DNA from: Polaribacter sp. WD7
GTDB taxonomy: Bacteria > Bacteroidota > Bacteroidia > Flavobacteriales > Flavobacteriaceae
Length of the DNA: 64,000 nt
Assembly: GCF_003335085.1 (NCBI RefSeq)
Contig: NZ_QPEJ01000016.1
Location: forward strand, 186,001 to 250,000
Direction: 5' to 3'
Shown in pieces: positions 26,361 through 36,798 of this stretch. A model generated the notes under the pieces. It was given only the letters and a program-made list of their open reading frames with translations. It did no database searches and was not told the origin of the DNA. Both the position numbers and the translations under genes were made by a program. Numbering within the stretch: the stretch's first letter is position 1; every line of letters begins with the position of its first letter.

Positions 26361-27686
26361 TTATTTATTCGATTTTCTATTGCTGTTTCCCGTTTTCATT
26401 AAACCATCATAATGACGATTCAATAAATACGAATTAATCTGTTGTAATGTATCTATTGCAACACCTACCATAATTATTAATGATGTACCTCCGTAAAACA
26501 TAGCCCAACCTTGTTGTACTCCAAATTGAACAACAATTGCTGGTAATATAGAAAGTGCTGCTAAAAATAATGATCCTGGAAAGGTTATTCTTGACAATAC
26601 TGAATCTAATCTATCTGCTGTATCTTTACCTGGTCTGATTCCTGGTATAAAACCACCACTTCTTTTTAAATCTTCTGCCATCTTATTCGTAGGAATAGTA
26701 ATGGCTGTGTAGAAATAACTAAAAATGATAATCAATAATGCAAAAATAACATTATATCCTAATCCATTAATATCTTGTAAGCTTGCGATTGCTGGAAATT
26801 TTTGAGCTAAAGCAACAGGCAAGAACATAATTGCTTGTGCAAATATAATTGGCATTACACCTGCTGCATTTAATTTCAAAGGAATATAATCTCTTGAACC
26901 TGCAACATTTTGAATATTCCCTGCAACTGTTCTTCTTGCATACTGAACTGCAATTTTTCGGACAGCCGTTACCAATAACACTGTTAATAAAATTACAACA
27001 AACCAAACAATGATTTCTATTAAAACCATCATAATACCTCCTGCACCAGCATTTGTTGTTTTAGCAACAAATTCTTGTAAAAAAGCAGCAGGAAAATTAG
27101 CAATAATACCTACTGTAATTAATAATGATATACCATTACCAACTCCTTTATCAGTAATACGCTCTCCTAACCACATTGCAAAAATTGTACCTGCAGTTAA
27201 AATGATTATTGATGAAACCCAAAATGTAGCTCCACTTACCAAAAAAGCTTCAGGTGGTAAACCAAACTGAGTTTTAATAGCTGTTATATAAGTAGGTGCT
27301 TGAACTAAAGTAATACCAATAGTTAACCATCTTGTTATTTGTGTAATTTTTTTACGTCCACTTTCTCCATCTTTTTGTAATTTTTGTAAATAAGGAACTG
27401 CTATTCCCATTAACTGAACCACGATAGACGCAGAAATATAAGGCATAATACCAAGTGCCATTACTGACGCTCTAGCAAATGCTCCTCCTGTAAATGCATT
27501 TAATAATCCTAAAAGACCTCCATCAGTACTTTGCTTTAATGCAGCCAATTGTAATGGATCTACTCCAGGTAATGGAATAGCAGCCATAAAACGATACACT
27601 GCAATTAAACCAATAGTTAAAAGAATTTTATTCTTTAATTCTTCGATACTGAAAATTTCTTTTAATCTGTTAATCAAATTCATCAT
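26361..27686 (-). CDS. secY: Protein translocase subunit SecY
   Basis: SecY forms the protein-conducting channel in the cytoplasmic membrane. At 441 residues it has ten hydrophobic segments. Family landmarks include [10 protein letters not shown] (about 35), [15 protein letters not shown] (plug and TM2 region), [17 protein letters not shown] and [13 protein letters not shown] in the cytosolic loop that meets SecA and the ribosome. The C-terminus is short and basic ([19 protein letters not shown]). It sits in the spc cluster 10 bp after rplO. Confidence 0.97.
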   Translation of the reverse strand: MMNLINRLKEIFSIEELKNKILLTIGLIAVYRFMAAIPLPGVDPLQLAALKQSTDGGLLGLLNAFTGGAFARASVMALGIMPYISASIVVQLMGIAVPYLQKLQKDGESGRKKITQITRWLTIGITLVQAPTYITAIKTQFGLPPEAFLVSGATFWVSSIIILTAGTIFAMWLGERITDKGVGNGISLLITVGIIANFPAAFLQEFVAKTTNAGAGGIMMVLIEIIVWFVVILLTVLLVTAVRKIAVQYARRTVAGNIQNVAGSRDYIPLKLNAAGVMPIIFAQAIMFLPVALAQKFPAIASLQDINGLGYNVIFALLIIIFSYFYTAITIPTNKMAEDLKRSGGFIPGIRPGKDTADRLDSVLSRITFPGSLFLAALSILPAIVVQFGVQQGWAMFYGGTSLIIMVGVAIDTLQQINSYLLNRHYDGLMKTGNSNRKSNK

Positions 27687-27696
27687 TTACAAAGTC

Positions 27697-28149
27697 TTAT
27701 AATGTAACAGCCTCTCCTCCAGTTGCTTCTATAGCAGCTTTTGCTGATGCTGTAAATTTATGTACAGTTATGTTTAATTTAGCTTTTAATTCACCACCAC
27801 CTAATATTTTTACTAAGTCGTTTTTACTAGCTAATCTATTTGTTACTAAATCTTCTAATGTAACTGTATCTTTAACCTTACCACTATCAACTAGAGATTG
27901 TAATTTATCTAAGTTGATTCCTTGGTATTCTTTTCTATTGATGTTTGTGAAACCAAATTTTGGCACACGTCTTTGAAGAGGCATTTGACCACCTTCAAAA
28001 CCAATTTTACGAGAATAACCTGAACGAGATTTAGCCCCTTTATGACCTCTTGTAGAAGTTCCTCCGTGACCAGAACCTTCACCACGTGCGATTCTTTTCC
28101 CTTTTTTTACAGATCCTTCTGCTGGTGTTAAGTTATGTAAACTACTCAT
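27697..28149 (-). CDS. rplO: Ribosomal protein uL15
   Basis: uL15 stabilises 23S rRNA domains II and V. The Gly/Arg-rich N-terminal extension (LTPAEGSVKKGKRIARGEGS, then GHGGTSTRGHKGAKSRSG) threads into rRNA, and the globular part follows at about 70-150. At 150 residues it has the standard length. The gene lies between rpmD and secY with 10-bp gaps on both sides. Confidence 0.97.
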   Translation of the reverse strand: MSSLHNLTPAEGSVKKGKRIARGEGSGHGGTSTRGHKGAKSRSGYSRKIGFEGGQMPLQRRVPKFGFTNINRKEYQGINLDKLQSLVDSGKVKDTVTLEDLVTNRLASKNDLVKILGGGELKAKLNITVHKFTASAKAAIEATGGEAVTL

Positions 28150-28159
28150 TTTAAATATC

Positions 28160-28342
28160 TTATTTTAATTTCTCTACAGAAACTAAATGTGAAACTTTAT
28201 TTACCATACCAACAATTGATGGAGTTGCCTCATGCTCAACAGTTTGGTTTAATCTACGTAAACCTAATGCTTCTAAAGTTCTCTTTTGATTCTTTAAACG
28301 CCCGATTTGACTTTTTACTTGTGTAACTTTAATTTTTGCCAT
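28160..28342 (-). CDS. rpmD: Ribosomal protein uL30
   Basis: A 60-residue uL30 with the typical segments [40 protein letters not shown] and [15 protein letters not shown]. It is a small ferredoxin-like-fold protein on the back of the large subunit, encoded between rpsE and rplO as usual. Confidence 0.96.
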   Translation of the reverse strand: MAKIKVTQVKSQIGRLKNQKRTLEALGLRRLNQTVEHEATPSIVGMVNKVSHLVSVEKLK

Positions 28343-28353
28343 CTCTTTTAGAT

Positions 28354-28875
28354 TTATCCGTTAAATACTTTTTCCAAAGAAATTCCTCTTTGCTTTGCAA
28401 TTGCAGTTGCGCTGCGTAATTGTAATAAAGCATCAAAAGTTGCTTTCACTGCATTATGAGGGTTAGAAGAACCTTGAGATTTAGATAATACATCATGTAC
28501 TCCTACAGATTCTAAAACTGCACGTACTGCACCACCAGCAATAACCCCTGTACCAGGAGATGCAGGTTTGATGAATACTTTTGCTCCACCAAATTTACCT
28601 TTTTGCTCATGTGGTAATGTACCTTCTAAAATTGGTATTCTTACTAAATTTTTCTTTGCATCTTCAACTGCTTTTGCTATTGCTGAAGAAACATCTTTAG
28701 ACTTTCCTAATCCATGTCCAACAACTCCGTTACCATCACCAACAACTACAATAGCAGAAAAACCAAATGCTCTACCACCTTTTGTTACTTTAGTTACACG
28801 TTGTACACCTACTAATCTATCTACAAGCTCTAATCCGCTTGGTTTAACTCTTTCTACGTTTTTATAACCTTGCAT
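28354..28875 (-). CDS. rpsE: Ribosomal protein uS5
   Basis: uS5 helps form the mRNA entry site and affects decoding accuracy. The 173 residues contain the double-stranded RNA-binding-like N domain ([33 protein letters not shown], about 32-62) and the C domain with [23 protein letters not shown] and the [11 protein letters not shown] segment. It lies 6 bp after rplR. Confidence 0.97.
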   Translation of the reverse strand: MQGYKNVERVKPSGLELVDRLVGVQRVTKVTKGGRAFGFSAIVVVGDGNGVVGHGLGKSKDVSSAIAKAVEDAKKNLVRIPILEGTLPHEQKGKFGGAKVFIKPASPGTGVIAGGAVRAVLESVGVHDVLSKSQGSSNPHNAVKATFDALLQLRSATAIAKQRGISLEKVFNG

Positions 28876-28881
28876 AATTTC

Positions 28882-29226
28882 TTAAAATTTTAAACCAGCT
28901 TCTCTTGCAGCATCTGCTAATACTTTAACTCTACCATGGTATAAATAACCATTTCTATCGAAAGCAACTGTTTCAACTCCAGCTTTTGTAGCTTTTTCAG
29001 CAATGGTTTTTCCAACCACTGCAGAAGCCTCTGCCTTTGTACTTGCTTTTATATCTCTTGATGAAACTGAAGCTAATGTTACTCCGTTTACATCGTCTAC
29101 TAATTGAGCGTAAATTTCTTTATTACTTCTGTAAACCGATAATCTTGGTTTTGCAGCTGTACCAGAAACAATCTTTCTGATTCTACGCTTAATTCTAGCT
29201 CTTCTCTGTAATTTTGATAATGCCAT
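28882..29226 (-). CDS. rplR: Ribosomal protein uL18
   Basis: uL18 binds 5S rRNA in the central protuberance. The 114 residues start with a basic tail ([20 protein letters not shown]) and follow with [33 protein letters not shown] and the C-terminal [20 protein letters not shown]. Spacing to rplF upstream is 11 bp. Confidence 0.97.
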   Translation of the reverse strand: MALSKLQRRARIKRRIRKIVSGTAAKPRLSVYRSNKEIYAQLVDDVNGVTLASVSSRDIKASTKAEASAVVGKTIAEKATKAGVETVAFDRNGYLYHGRVKVLADAAREAGLKF

Positions 29227-29237
29227 AATGCTATATC

Positions 29238-29783
29238 TTATGCAGATTTTCCTGCTTTTCTTCTTAATACTTCACCTACAAACTTAACTCCTTTACCTTT
29301 GTATGGTTCTGGTCTACGGAAACCTCTAATTTTCGCAGCTACTTGTCCCACCAATTGTTTATCAAAAGAAGTTAACTTAACGATTGGATTTTTCCCTTTA
29401 TCAGACACTGTTTCAACTTTAACTTCAGGAGCCAATTCTAAAACAATATTATGAGAAAAACCTAAAGCTAAATCTAATTTCTGTCCTTGATTAGATGCTC
29501 TATAACCCACACCTACCAATTCTAATTCTTTAGTCCAACCTTTAGATACTCCTTCAATCATGTTATTGATTAAAGCTCTCATTAATCCATGTTGAGCCTT
29601 ATGGTCTTTACTTTCTGATGCTCTTTCTAATACAATTTGTGCATCTTCAATTTTTACTGTAATTCCTTCGGATATAGTTTGAGTTAACTCTCCTAATTTT
29701 CCTTTTACTGTAATTACGTTTTCTTTTATGCTTACATCTACACCTTGTGCGATGCTAACGGGATTTTTTCCTATTCTACTCAT
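29238..29783 (-). CDS. rplF: Ribosomal protein uL6
   Basis: uL6 lies near the sarcin-ricin loop and the factor-binding site. The 181 residues form two homologous domains: [20 protein letters not shown] at the start, then [32 protein letters not shown] at about 68-98, and the C-terminal [20 protein letters not shown] with the rRNA-binding KGVKF strand. It lies 12 bp after rpsH. Confidence 0.97.
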   Translation of the reverse strand: MSRIGKNPVSIAQGVDVSIKENVITVKGKLGELTQTISEGITVKIEDAQIVLERASESKDHKAQHGLMRALINNMIEGVSKGWTKELELVGVGYRASNQGQKLDLALGFSHNIVLELAPEVKVETVSDKGKNPIVKLTSFDKQLVGQVAAKIRGFRRPEPYKGKGVKFVGEVLRRKAGKSA

Positions 29784-29795
29784 CTTTCAAGGTTT

Positions 29796-30194
29796 TTAAT
29801 AAACGTAACATAAAACTTCTCCTCCAACATTTTCTTGACGCGCTTTTTTGTTTGTCATTACACCTTTAGATGTAGAAACAATAGCTATTCCAAGTCCGTT
29901 TAATACTCTTGGCATCTCTTTAGAGCCAACGTATTTACGTAAACCTGGTGTACTGATTCGTTGGATTTTTCTAATTACTGACTCTTTTGTCTCTCTGTCA
30001 TATTTTAAAGCTATTTTAATGGTACCTTGTACAGATTCATCATTAAATTGATAACTTAAAATATACCCTTGATCAAACAAAATTTTAGTCATTTCCTTCT
30101 TCAAGTTTGAAGCTGGAATTTCTACTACTCTGTGTCCTGCTGCGATAGCATTTCTTACTCTTGTAAGAAAATCCGCGATTGGATCTGTATACAT
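29796..30194 (-). CDS. rpsH: Ribosomal protein uS8
   Basis: uS8 is a primary 16S binder and, in E. coli, the repressor of the spc operon. The 132 residues show DPIADFLTRVRNAIAAGHR, then IPASNLKKEMTKIL and, at the end, GLGIAIVSTSKGVMTNKKAR with the STSKGVMT rRNA-binding loop. Unusually for this packed cluster it is preceded by a 162-bp gap with its own -7 promoter motif and a foldable leader, so it may head a separate transcription unit. Confidence 0.97.
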   Translation of the reverse strand: MYTDPIADFLTRVRNAIAAGHRVVEIPASNLKKEMTKILFDQGYILSYQFNDESVQGTIKIALKYDRETKESVIRKIQRISTPGLRKYVGSKEMPRVLNGLGIAIVSTSKGVMTNKKARQENVGGEVLCYVY

Positions 30195-30215
30195 ATTTAT
30201 TTAAATTGCGATTAC

Positions 30216-30266
30216 GGTTTTCAATTATCTCTATTTACCTACAGTTTATACTGTGAAAATTGAACC
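30216..30266 (-). promoter_or_regulatory. Structured leader before rpsH
   Basis: On the minus strand GGTT-CAATT and AATTG-AA-AACC can pair, with an inner hairpin ACAGT-ATAA-ACTGT in the loop. The structure ends about 22 nt before the rpsH ATG. A bulged stem here could be an S8 binding site by analogy with E. coli spc control, but this is inference from base pairing done by eye. Confidence 0.3.
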
Positions 30267-30309
30267 TATAATCAGTTAAAATTCTTATACTCAAAAAAAA
30301 TAGAGCGTG

Positions 30310-30317
30310 CAAATGTA
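30310..30317 (-). promoter_or_regulatory. Internal -7 promoter element upstream of rpsH
   Basis: The minus strand reads TACATTTG, matching TAnnTTTG, in the 162-bp gap between rpsN and rpsH. No TTTG is found 19-20 bp upstream, so it may be a weaker secondary promoter. The leader would be about 110 nt. Confidence 0.45.
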
Positions 30318-30356
30318 CACATTCTATTTTTATTTTTAAGATTTAATTTTAGATTT

Positions 30357-30626
30357 CTACCAACTTGCTTTTTTAACACCTGGTATTAAACCTTGATTAG
30401 CCATTTCACGAAACGTTACACGAGAAATACCAAATTGTCTCATATATCCTTTTGGACGACCAGTTAATTTACATCTGTTATGCATTCTTACTGGTGAAGC
30501 ATTTTTTGGTAATTTCTGCAATGCTTCATAGTCTCCAGCTTCTTTTAAAGCTTTTCTCTTTTCAGCATATTTTGCAACTGTTTTTGCTCTCTTACGTTCG
30601 CGAGCTTTCATTGATTCTTTAGCCAT
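30357..30626 (-). CDS. rpsN: Ribosomal protein uS14, zinc-free form
   Basis: The 89-residue uS14 is the long type: [20 protein letters not shown], then [20 protein letters not shown] and the end [11 protein letters not shown]. It lacks the CxxC...CxxC zinc site of the short S14 type. It completes the small-subunit head near S10 and S19. It sits 3 bp after rplE and is followed by the only wide gap in the spc section. Confidence 0.97.
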   Translation of the reverse strand: MAKESMKARERKRAKTVAKYAEKRKALKEAGDYEALQKLPKNASPVRMHNRCKLTGRPKGYMRQFGISRVTFREMANQGLIPGVKKASW

Positions 30627-30629
30627 TTC

Positions 30630-31181
30630 TTATTTTTTTTTGAATGGTAAACCTAATTCTCCTAATAACGACTTCGCTTCTTTATCAGTATCGGCAGATG
30701 TTACAAATGTAATATCCATACCATTGATTTTTTTCACTTGGTCTATATTAATCTCTGGGTAGATGATTTGTTCAGTAATACCTAAATTGTAATTACCTCT
30801 TCCATCAAATCCATTAGCTTTTATACCGTTAAAGTCTCTTACACGAGGTAAAGAAGCAGTAACTAACCTATCTAAAAACTCATACATTTTATCACCTCTT
30901 AACGTAACTTTTACACCAATTGGCATTCCTTTACGTAATTTGAATGATGCAACGTCTTTTTTAGACATCGTAGAAATTGCTTTTTGACCAGTAATTTTAG
31001 TCAACTCTTCTACAGCATAATCTATTAATTTCTTATCTGCAATTGCAGCACCAACACCTTTAGAAACTACTATCTTTTCTAATTTTGGCACCTGCATTAC
31101 ATTTTTATAACTGAATTCTTCAGTAAGAGCTTTTATTACTCTTTCTTTGTATTCTGCTTTTAATCTTGGTACGTAACTCAT
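30630..31181 (-). CDS. rplE: Ribosomal protein uL5
   Basis: uL5 binds 5S rRNA and contacts P-site tRNA and uS13. The 183 residues include [16 protein letters not shown] (about 29), [41 protein letters not shown] and, near the end, [19 protein letters not shown]. It follows rplX by 8 bp. Confidence 0.97.
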   Translation of the reverse strand: MSYVPRLKAEYKERVIKALTEEFSYKNVMQVPKLEKIVVSKGVGAAIADKKLIDYAVEELTKITGQKAISTMSKKDVASFKLRKGMPIGVKVTLRGDKMYEFLDRLVTASLPRVRDFNGIKANGFDGRGNYNLGITEQIIYPEINIDQVKKINGMDITFVTSADTDKEAKSLLGELGLPFKKK

Positions 31182-31189
31182 GATTACTC

Positions 31190-31492
31190 TTATTTTTTAG
31201 TTTTTTTAGAGATTCTAGTTTTAGTATCTCCATCAACATTATAACCAACTCTTACAGCCACACCATCTTCTACCAACATAACGTTAGAAATATGCAATGA
31301 TGCTTCTTTTTTTACAATACCACCTTGAGGATTTTGAGCACTTGGTTTTGTATGCTTAGAAACTAAGTTCACACCTTCTACTAATACTCTATCTTTATCC
31401 TTAATGATTTGTAAAACTTTTCCTTCAGACCCTTTGTGATCTCCTGCGATTACTTTTACAGTATCTCCTGATTTTAATTTGAACTTCTTCAT
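31190..31492 (-). CDS. rplX: Ribosomal protein uL24
   Basis: uL24 is an assembly initiator of the large subunit. The 100-residue protein has the KOW motif at its N-terminus ([20 protein letters not shown], about 7-26), then [16 protein letters not shown] and NVMLVEDG. It lies 14 bp after rplN. Confidence 0.97.
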   Translation of the reverse strand: MKKFKLKSGDTVKVIAGDHKGSEGKVLQIIKDKDRVLVEGVNLVSKHTKPSAQNPQGGIVKKEASLHISNVMLVEDGVAVRVGYNVDGDTKTRISKKTKK

Positions 31493-31506
31493 TTTTGTAT
31501 AATGAT

Positions 31507-31875
31507 TTAAAGCACTTCAGGTGCTAATGATACTATTTTCATGAATTGTTTCTCACGAAGCTCACGAGCAACTGGACCAAATACACGAGTACCTCTCATC
31601 TCCTCTGTAGGATTTAAAAGCACACAAGCATTATCATCAAATCTGATATAAGATCCATCTTTACGTCTTACTTCTTTTTTTGTTCTTACAACAACTGCTC
31701 TAGATACTTGACCTTTTTTTACAGTTCCGTTAGGAGTTGCAGATTTAACAGATACAACAATCTTGTCTCCAATACTTGCGTAACGTTTTTTTGTACCTCC
31801 TAAAACTCTAATAACTAAAACTTCTTTAGCTCCAGTATTGTCTGCTACTTTTAATCTTGATTCTGTCTGTAACAT
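31507..31875 (-). CDS. rplN: Ribosomal protein uL14
   Basis: uL14 forms an intersubunit bridge beside bL19 and is the binding site for the silencing factor RsfS. The 122 residues show [20 protein letters not shown], the [14 protein letters not shown] strand pair, and the C-terminal [20 protein letters not shown]. The start is 1 bp after the rpsQ stop. Confidence 0.97.
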   Translation of the reverse strand: MLQTESRLKVADNTGAKEVLVIRVLGGTKKRYASIGDKIVVSVKSATPNGTVKKGQVSRAVVVRTKKEVRRKDGSYIRFDDNACVLLNPTEEMRGTRVFGPVARELREKQFMKIVSLAPEVL

Positions 31876-31876
31876 A

Positions 31877-32134
31877 TTATTTAGCTCTTTCTAGGATTTC
31901 TACTAATCTCCAACGTTTAGATTTACTCATAGGTCTTGTTTCCATGATCCTAACAGTATCACCTTCGTTGCAATCATTCTTTTCGTCGTGTGCAACATAC
32001 TTTTTCGTTTTTAAAACGAACTTACCGTACATTGGGTGCTTTACTCTTTTTGTTTCTGATACAACTATAGATTTCTCCATTTTGCTACTTGAAACTACAC
32101 CTATTCTCTCTTTTCTAAGATTTCTTTTTTCCAT
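31877..32134 (-). CDS. rpsQ: Ribosomal protein uS17
   Basis: An 85-residue OB-fold protein that binds 16S helix 11 early in assembly. Visible motifs are [40 protein letters not shown] and the conserved [18 protein letters not shown]. It is packed between rpmC (20 bp) and rplN (1 bp). Confidence 0.97.
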   Translation of the reverse strand: MEKRNLRKERIGVVSSSKMEKSIVVSETKRVKHPMYGKFVLKTKKYVAHDEKNDCNEGDTVRIMETRPMSKSKRWRLVEILERAK

Positions 32135-32154
32135 CTTTAAAACTGACTATAGAA

Positions 32155-32346
32155 TTATTGTAATTCTCTTTTTGTTAATTCTGTTGCAATTCTTGCTACA
32201 GTTCTTCTTAAACTTCTCAACTGCAATGGATTCTCTAATGGAGTGATTGCGTGAGCCATTTTAAGATCAGTATAATTCTTTTGCAACGCTCCCAATTTTT
32301 CATTAAGATCTGCTGTAGATAATTCTTTAATTTCTGATTGTTTCAT
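32155..32346 (-). CDS. rpmC: Ribosomal protein uL29
   Basis: A 63-residue two-helix protein at the tunnel exit, where it helps form the docking site for SRP and trigger factor together with uL23. Segments are IKELSTADLNEKLGALQKNY and NPLQLRSLRRTVARIATEL. It lies 11 bp after rplP. Confidence 0.96.
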   Translation of the reverse strand: MKQSEIKELSTADLNEKLGALQKNYTDLKMAHAITPLENPLQLRSLRRTVARIATELTKRELQ

Positions 32347-32357
32347 TGTATATCGAA

Positions 32358-32789
32358 TTATGCGTTAATATCAAAATCTCTTGCGATTACAAACTTCGTT
32401 TTTACTGGAAGTTTCTGAGCTGCTAAACGTAAAGCTTCTTTCGCTACTTTAAGAGGCACACCACCTACTTCAAACAAAATTCTACCTGGTTTAATAACTG
32501 CAACAAAATGATCTGGTGCTCCTTTACCCTTACCCATACGAACCTCTAGAGGCTTTTTAGTGATAGGCTTGTCTGGAAATATTTTAATCCATAACTGACC
32601 TTCTCTTTTCATATGACGAGTTGCCGCGATACGAGCTGCTTCTATTTGACGAGAGGTTAATAGGTTTTGGTCTAAAGATTTGATTCCAAACATTCCGTTA
32701 GAAAGTTGGTTTCCTCTTTGAGAATTACCTGTCATATTCCCTTTCGCCTTCTGTACCTTACGGTATTTTACTCTTTTTGGCTGTAACAT
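32358..32789 (-). CDS. rplP: Ribosomal protein uL16
   Basis: uL16 shapes the A-site tRNA elbow contact and joins late in assembly. The 143 residues have [18 protein letters not shown], then [20 protein letters not shown] (about 50), [20 protein letters not shown] and the segment [12 protein letters not shown]. The start MLQPKR matches the family. It lies 21 bp after rpsC. Confidence 0.97.
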   Translation of the reverse strand: MLQPKRVKYRKVQKAKGNMTGNSQRGNQLSNGMFGIKSLDQNLLTSRQIEAARIAATRHMKREGQLWIKIFPDKPITKKPLEVRMGKGKGAPDHFVAVIKPGRILFEVGGVPLKVAKEALRLAAQKLPVKTKFVIARDFDINA

Positions 32790-32810
32790 TTTTAATTTCT
32801 AATTTAAAAA

Positions 32811-33533
32811 TTATTTTCTTCTACGAGGTTGACGTTTAGATCTATCACCACCACCTTTATTACCACCTTGCTTTTTAGACAAGCCAACTAATGGAGACAA
32901 TTCTCTTTTACCATACACCTCACCCTTCATAATCCATACTTTTACACCTATTCTTCCATAAGTAGTATGAGATTCTACAAGCGCATAATCTATATCAGCT
33001 CTAAAAGTAGAAAGAGGAATTCTACCTTCTTTATAGTGCTCTGAACGTGCCATTTCAGCTCCGTTTAAACGTCCTGATATCTGAACTTTAATTCCTTCAG
33101 CATTCATACGCATTGTAGCAGCAATAGCCATTTTTATAGCTCTTTTGTATGAAATTCTATTTTCAATTTGGCGTGCTATACTAGTTGCAACTAATTTTGC
33201 ATCTAATTCTGGACGTTTAATTTCGAAAATATTAATTTGAACTTCTTTACCTGTAATTTTTTTAAGCTCTTCTTTTAACTTGTCTACTTCTTGACCTCCT
33301 TTACCAATAATGATTCCTGGACGTGCAGTTGTAATAGTAACGGTTACAAGTTTTAAAGTACGCTCTATAATTACTCGAGAAACACTTGCTTTAGATAATC
33401 TAGCATTAATATACTTTCTTATCTTATCATCTTCAGCAATTTTATCTCCGTAGTCATTACCACCATACCAGTTAGATTCCCAACCTCTGATGATTCCTAA
33501 ACGATTTCCTATTGGATTAGTTTTTTGTCCCAT
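32811..33533 (-). CDS. rpsC: Ribosomal protein uS3
   Basis: uS3 guards the mRNA entry channel and has helicase activity with uS4 and uS5. The 240 residues carry the KH domain with [20 protein letters not shown] (about 68-88) and the C-terminal domain [18 protein letters not shown] and [19 protein letters not shown] basic, Gly-rich tail ([16 protein letters not shown]) ends the protein. Confidence 0.97.
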   Translation of the reverse strand: MGQKTNPIGNRLGIIRGWESNWYGGNDYGDKIAEDDKIRKYINARLSKASVSRVIIERTLKLVTVTITTARPGIIIGKGGQEVDKLKEELKKITGKEVQINIFEIKRPELDAKLVATSIARQIENRISYKRAIKMAIAATMRMNAEGIKVQISGRLNGAEMARSEHYKEGRIPLSTFRADIDYALVESHTTYGRIGVKVWIMKGEVYGKRELSPLVGLSKKQGGNKGGGDRSKRQPRRRK

Positions 33534-33544
33534 TTCTACTTTGA

Positions 33545-33949
33545 TTAATTACTTAAATTTTTACTACCTAACTCTAAAGTAACGTGATTAGAACGCTTAC
33601 GTATTCTGTGTGCACGACCTTGTGGAGCTGGTCTTAATCTTTTTAACATTCCTGCGCTGTCTACATAAATAGATTTCACAAATAACCCAGCATCCTCAAT
33701 AGATGCATCTTCATTTTTAGCTTGCCAATTTGCTATTGCAGACAATAACAATTTTTCTAAGTTTCTTGACGCTTCTTTAGGACTGAATTTTAAGATTTGT
33801 AAAGCTTTTTCAACTTCAACACCTCTTACTTGATCTGCTACTAAACGCATTTTTCTTGGTGATGTAGGACAGTTAGTAAGCTTAGCGAAAGCGCGTTGCT
33901 TTCTATCTGCTTTTAACTGATCTGCCATATTTTTTTTACGAACTCCCAT
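33545..33949 (-). CDS. rplV: Ribosomal protein uL22
   Basis: uL22 reaches into the exit tunnel, and its beta-hairpin takes part in macrolide resistance and SecM-type stalling. The 134 residues show [20 protein letters not shown] (about 27), [18 protein letters not shown] and the hairpin region [20 protein letters not shown]. The start [13 protein letters not shown] is longer than in E. coli; the internal Met at residue 8 is an alternative. Confidence 0.95.
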   Translation of the reverse strand: MGVRKKNMADQLKADRKQRAFAKLTNCPTSPRKMRLVADQVRGVEVEKALQILKFSPKEASRNLEKLLLSAIANWQAKNEDASIEDAGLFVKSIYVDSAGMLKRLRPAPQGRAHRIRKRSNHVTLELGSKNLSN

Positions 33950-33956
33950 TTCCTAC

Positions 33957-34235
33957 TTATTTTTTTCCTTTATTTTTTGCACCAGCGTGTCCTCTAAAAG
34001 AACGAGTTGGTGAAAATTCGCCTAATTTATGCCCTACCATGTTTTCTGTAACATAAACTGGTACAAACTGACGTCCATTATGAACAGCGATTGTTTGACC
34101 TACAAAATCTGGTGATATCATACTTGCTCTTGACCAAGTTTTGATTACAGATTTGCTACCAGATTCTACATTAGCCAACACTTTTTTCTCTAATTTATAG
34201 TGAATGTAAGGTCCTTTTTTTAATGATCTTGCCAT
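33957..34235 (-). CDS. rpsS: Ribosomal protein uS19
   Basis: A 92-residue small-subunit head protein that forms a pair with uS13. Conserved segments are [40 protein letters not shown] and the C-terminal [17 protein letters not shown]. Gaps of 7 bp lie on each side. Confidence 0.97.
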   Translation of the reverse strand: MARSLKKGPYIHYKLEKKVLANVESGSKSVIKTWSRASMISPDFVGQTIAVHNGRQFVPVYVTENMVGHKLGEFSPTRSFRGHAGAKNKGKK

Positions 34236-34242
34236 AACTTAA

Positions 34243-35067
34243 TTATTTCTTTCTACGTTCGATAATGTACTTATTACTAGCTTTAGTCTTAGATCTAGTT
34301 TTGAATCCTTTTGCAGGGATACCATTTCTTGATCTTGGATGACCTCCTGAAGAACGTCCTTCACCACCTCCCATTGGGTGATCAACAGGGTTCATTCTTA
34401 CAGCATTTACTCTAGGTCTTCTACCTAACCATCTTCTTCTACCCGCTTTACCAGATACTAATAATTGATGATCTGAATTAGAAACTACTCCTATAGTTGC
34501 CATACAAGTCAACAAGATTAATCGAGTTTCACCAGAAGGTAATTTAACTGTTGCATACTTACCATCTCTTGCCATTAATTGTGCAAAAGAACCTGCTGAA
34601 CGTGCCATAACAGCACCTTGCCCTGGACGCAACTCTATACATGAAATTGTAGTTCCTAAAGGAATTTCACTTAATGGCATCGCATTTCCTATTTCTGGAG
34701 CTATACCACTTCCTGAAACAATAGTTTGACCTACTTTTAAACCGTTTTGAGCAATTACATAACGCTTCTCTCCATCAGCATAACTAAGTAACGCGATAAA
34801 CGCAGTACGATTTGGATCATACTCTATAGTTTTTACTGTAGCAGGAATACCATTTTTATCTCTTTTAAAATCGATAATACGGTATCTTTGTTTATGACCA
34901 CCTCCTATATTACGAGTTGTCATTCTACCCTGACTGTTTCGACCTCCAGATCTTTTTTTCGGAGCAAGCAAACTTTTCTCCGGCTTATCAGTTGTTATGG
35001 TGTCGAACCCATTTACAACTCTAAAACGCTGACCTGGTGTTATTGGTTTTAATTTTCTAACTGACAT
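34243..35067 (-). CDS. rplB: Ribosomal protein uL2
   Basis: uL2 is needed for subunit joining and peptidyl-transfer centre structure. The 274 residues include [20 protein letters not shown] (about 42), the beta-barrel core with [20 protein letters not shown] and the rRNA-reaching loop [20 protein letters not shown] that carries the conserved His of family members near residue 230. Confidence 0.97.
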   Translation of the reverse strand: MSVRKLKPITPGQRFRVVNGFDTITTDKPEKSLLAPKKRSGGRNSQGRMTTRNIGGGHKQRYRIIDFKRDKNGIPATVKTIEYDPNRTAFIALLSYADGEKRYVIAQNGLKVGQTIVSGSGIAPEIGNAMPLSEIPLGTTISCIELRPGQGAVMARSAGSFAQLMARDGKYATVKLPSGETRLILLTCMATIGVVSNSDHQLLVSGKAGRRRWLGRRPRVNAVRMNPVDHPMGGGEGRSSGGHPRSRNGIPAKGFKTRSKTKASNKYIIERRKK

Positions 35068-35078
35068 TGTGTCTTTTC

Positions 35079-35369
35079 TTAAAGATTGTTATAAAAATCA
35101 ATACTTTCTCCTTCTGCTAACTGCACTATTGCTTTCTTATATCCGCTTTTGATACCTGTTACTAATCCTTTTTTAGTATACTTCGTATTTCTTTGAATTG
35201 GATAGTTCAACGTTTTGACACTAGAAATAGAAACTCCATAAGCAGCCTCTACAGCTCCTTTAATCTCTACTTTGTTAGCATTTTTATCTACAACAAATGC
35301 ATAACGATTAAATAATTCGCTATCGTTTGTTGCTTTTTCCGTGATAATAGGCTTTATTAAAATACTCAT
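35079..35369 (-). CDS. rplW: Ribosomal protein uL23
   Basis: uL23 docks trigger factor and SRP at the tunnel exit. The 96 residues begin [20 protein letters not shown] and include the family segment [20 protein letters not shown] and the loop [13 protein letters not shown] (here [17 protein letters not shown]). It lies 4 bp after rplD. Confidence 0.97.
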   Translation of the reverse strand: MSILIKPIITEKATNDSELFNRYAFVVDKNANKVEIKGAVEAAYGVSISSVKTLNYPIQRNTKYTKKGLVTGIKSGYKKAIVQLAEGESIDFYNNL

Positions 35370-35373
35370 ATCC

Positions 35374-36003
35374 CTATTTACTTAAGTTTGAGTTAATACC
35401 TTCTAAAGAACTTTCAGTAATTACTACTTTATTAGCATTTAAAACACCATATGTATTAATTTCTGAAGCTTTTACAACTTTAGAGTTCTTTAAGTTACGT
35501 GATGATAAATACACATTTGTATTCTCATTACCTAAAACAAACAATGACTTCTTTGTATCAAGCTCTAAAGCCTTTAATACATTAACAAAGTTTTTAGTTT
35601 TTGGTGTTTCAAAATTAAAATCTTCAACAACAACTAAATTCTTTTCGTTTGCTTGTATACTTAAAGCTGATTTACGTGCCAAACGCTTTAAGTTTTTATT
35701 CAATTTGAAAGAATAATTTCTTGGTCTTGGACCAAACATACGTCCTCCTCCTCTAAAAACACCAGACTTAATTGATCCCGCTCTTGCAGTACCTGTCCCT
35801 TTTTGTTTTTTTATTTTTCTTGTAGAACCAGCTATTTCAGCTCTTTCTTTAGATTTATGCGTTCCTTGACGTTGATTAGCCAAGTATTGCTTAACATCTA
35901 AATAAATAGCATGATCATTAGGCTCTATTCCAAATACATCAGCAGAAAGCTCAACCTTTCTACCTGTATCTTTTCCTGTAATATCTAAAACTGCTACTTT
36001 CAT
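35374..36003 (-). CDS. rplD: Ribosomal protein uL4
   Basis: uL4 has a loop in the exit tunnel and in E. coli represses the S10 operon through its leader. The 209 residues show the tunnel-loop region [40 protein letters not shown] and [17 protein letters not shown] (about 47-105). The first base of its ATG is the last base of the rplC stop. Given the long leader before rplC, it is the natural candidate for autogenous control here, though this is inference. Confidence 0.97.
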   Translation of the reverse strand: MKVAVLDITGKDTGRKVELSADVFGIEPNDHAIYLDVKQYLANQRQGTHKSKERAEIAGSTRKIKKQKGTGTARAGSIKSGVFRGGGRMFGPRPRNYSFKLNKNLKRLARKSALSIQANEKNLVVVEDFNFETPKTKNFVNVLKALELDTKKSLFVLGNENTNVYLSSRNLKNSKVVKASEINTYGVLNANKVVITESSLEGINSNLSK

Positions 36004-36620
36004 TATTTCTGAATAGTTACAAAAGCGTTCTTATGACCAGGAATAGCTCCCTTAACAACAAGTAGGTTCTTTTCAGCAACCACTTTTAACACTTTTAAAT
36101 TTTGTACTTTCACTTTTTCTCCACCCATTCTTCCTGCCATACGCATTCCTTTGAACACTCTTGCAGGATAAGAAGCAGCACCAATAGAACCTGGAGCTCT
36201 TAAACGGTTATGTTGACCATGAGTAGCTTGTCCAACCCCACCAAAACCGTGACGTTTTACTACACCTTGAAAACCTTTACCTTTTGAAACACCAGAAACA
36301 TCAACAAATTCACCTTCAGTAAAATGTTCTACTGTGATAGCATCTCCTAATTTGTACTCTTCTTCAAACCCTTGAAATTCAACAACTTTCTTTTTAGCAG
36401 TGGTGCCAGCTTTTTTAAAGTGACCGTCTAACGATTTGTTAGAACTCTTCGCCTTTTTGTCATCGAAACCAAGTTGTAACGCATTGTATCCGTCAACCTC
36501 TTCGGTTCTGACTTGGGTAACAACGCAAGGACCAGCTTCAATAACAGTACAAGGAATATTCTTCCCGTTCTCATCGAATAAACTAGTCATTCCAATTTTT
36601 CTTCCTATTAACCCAGACAT
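36003..36620 (-). CDS. rplC: Ribosomal protein uL3
   Basis: uL3 initiates large-subunit assembly and has a finger near the peptidyl-transfer centre. The 205 residues include [20 protein letters not shown], the signature [22 protein letters not shown] shown here in part as [14 protein letters not shown], and the [18 protein letters not shown] segment. It is the first gene after the rpsJ terminator, with its own consensus promoter and a leader of about 220 nt. Confidence 0.97.
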   Translation of the reverse strand: MSGLIGRKIGMTSLFDENGKNIPCTVIEAGPCVVTQVRTEEVDGYNALQLGFDDKKAKSSNKSLDGHFKKAGTTAKKKVVEFQGFEEEYKLGDAITVEHFTEGEFVDVSGVSKGKGFQGVVKRHGFGGVGQATHGQHNRLRAPGSIGAASYPARVFKGMRMAGRMGGEKVKVQNLKVLKVVAEKNLLVVKGAIPGHKNAFVTIQK

Positions 36621-36722
36621 TTAGTTAAAATTTTAGACGTATAGAATTCTTTCCAGCGCGTCTATTATTAATAATTCTTATTTTGAAACAAATGTTTCGT
36701 TTAAATCCTTTGAATTTCACTC

Positions 36723-36755
36723 AAAAAAAACAGCGCAAAAACACTTTCTACACTG
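36723..36755 (-). promoter_or_regulatory. Attenuator-like hairpin in the rplC leader
   Basis: On the minus strand CAGTG (36751-36755) can pair with CGCTG (36731-36735; one G-U pair), directly followed by eight T (36723-36730). The stem is short with a 15-nt loop, so it is weak. Its 5' arm overlaps the end of a 16-codon frame, and its 3' arm could instead pair (GCTGT with ACAGC at 36802-36806) with an upstream hairpin. This is a layout that would allow attenuation, but it is only a hypothesis. Confidence 0.25.
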
Positions 36756-36798
36756 AATTTGTTTTTACCGTTTTTCCTTTGCGAAACGCTCTGGACAT
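36748..36798 (-). CDS. Possible 16-codon leader peptide before rplC
   Basis: In the leader, ATG at 36796-36798 opens the frame MSRAFRKGKTVKTNSV and ends with TAG at 36748-36750. It is very basic (five Lys/Arg in 16). The start lies just after a hairpin (GCTGT/ACAGC) and the stop overlaps the attenuator-like stem. No homologue is known to me, and short frames of this size arise by chance. Confidence 0.15.
   Translation of the reverse strand: MSRAFRKGKTVKTNSV

Noticed and set aside
26767..27006. A 79-codon minus-strand frame inside secY with many Cys
   Set aside because: It is a shifted frame of secY; its composition (Cys, Asn, Lys, Ser rich) is what that shift would give.
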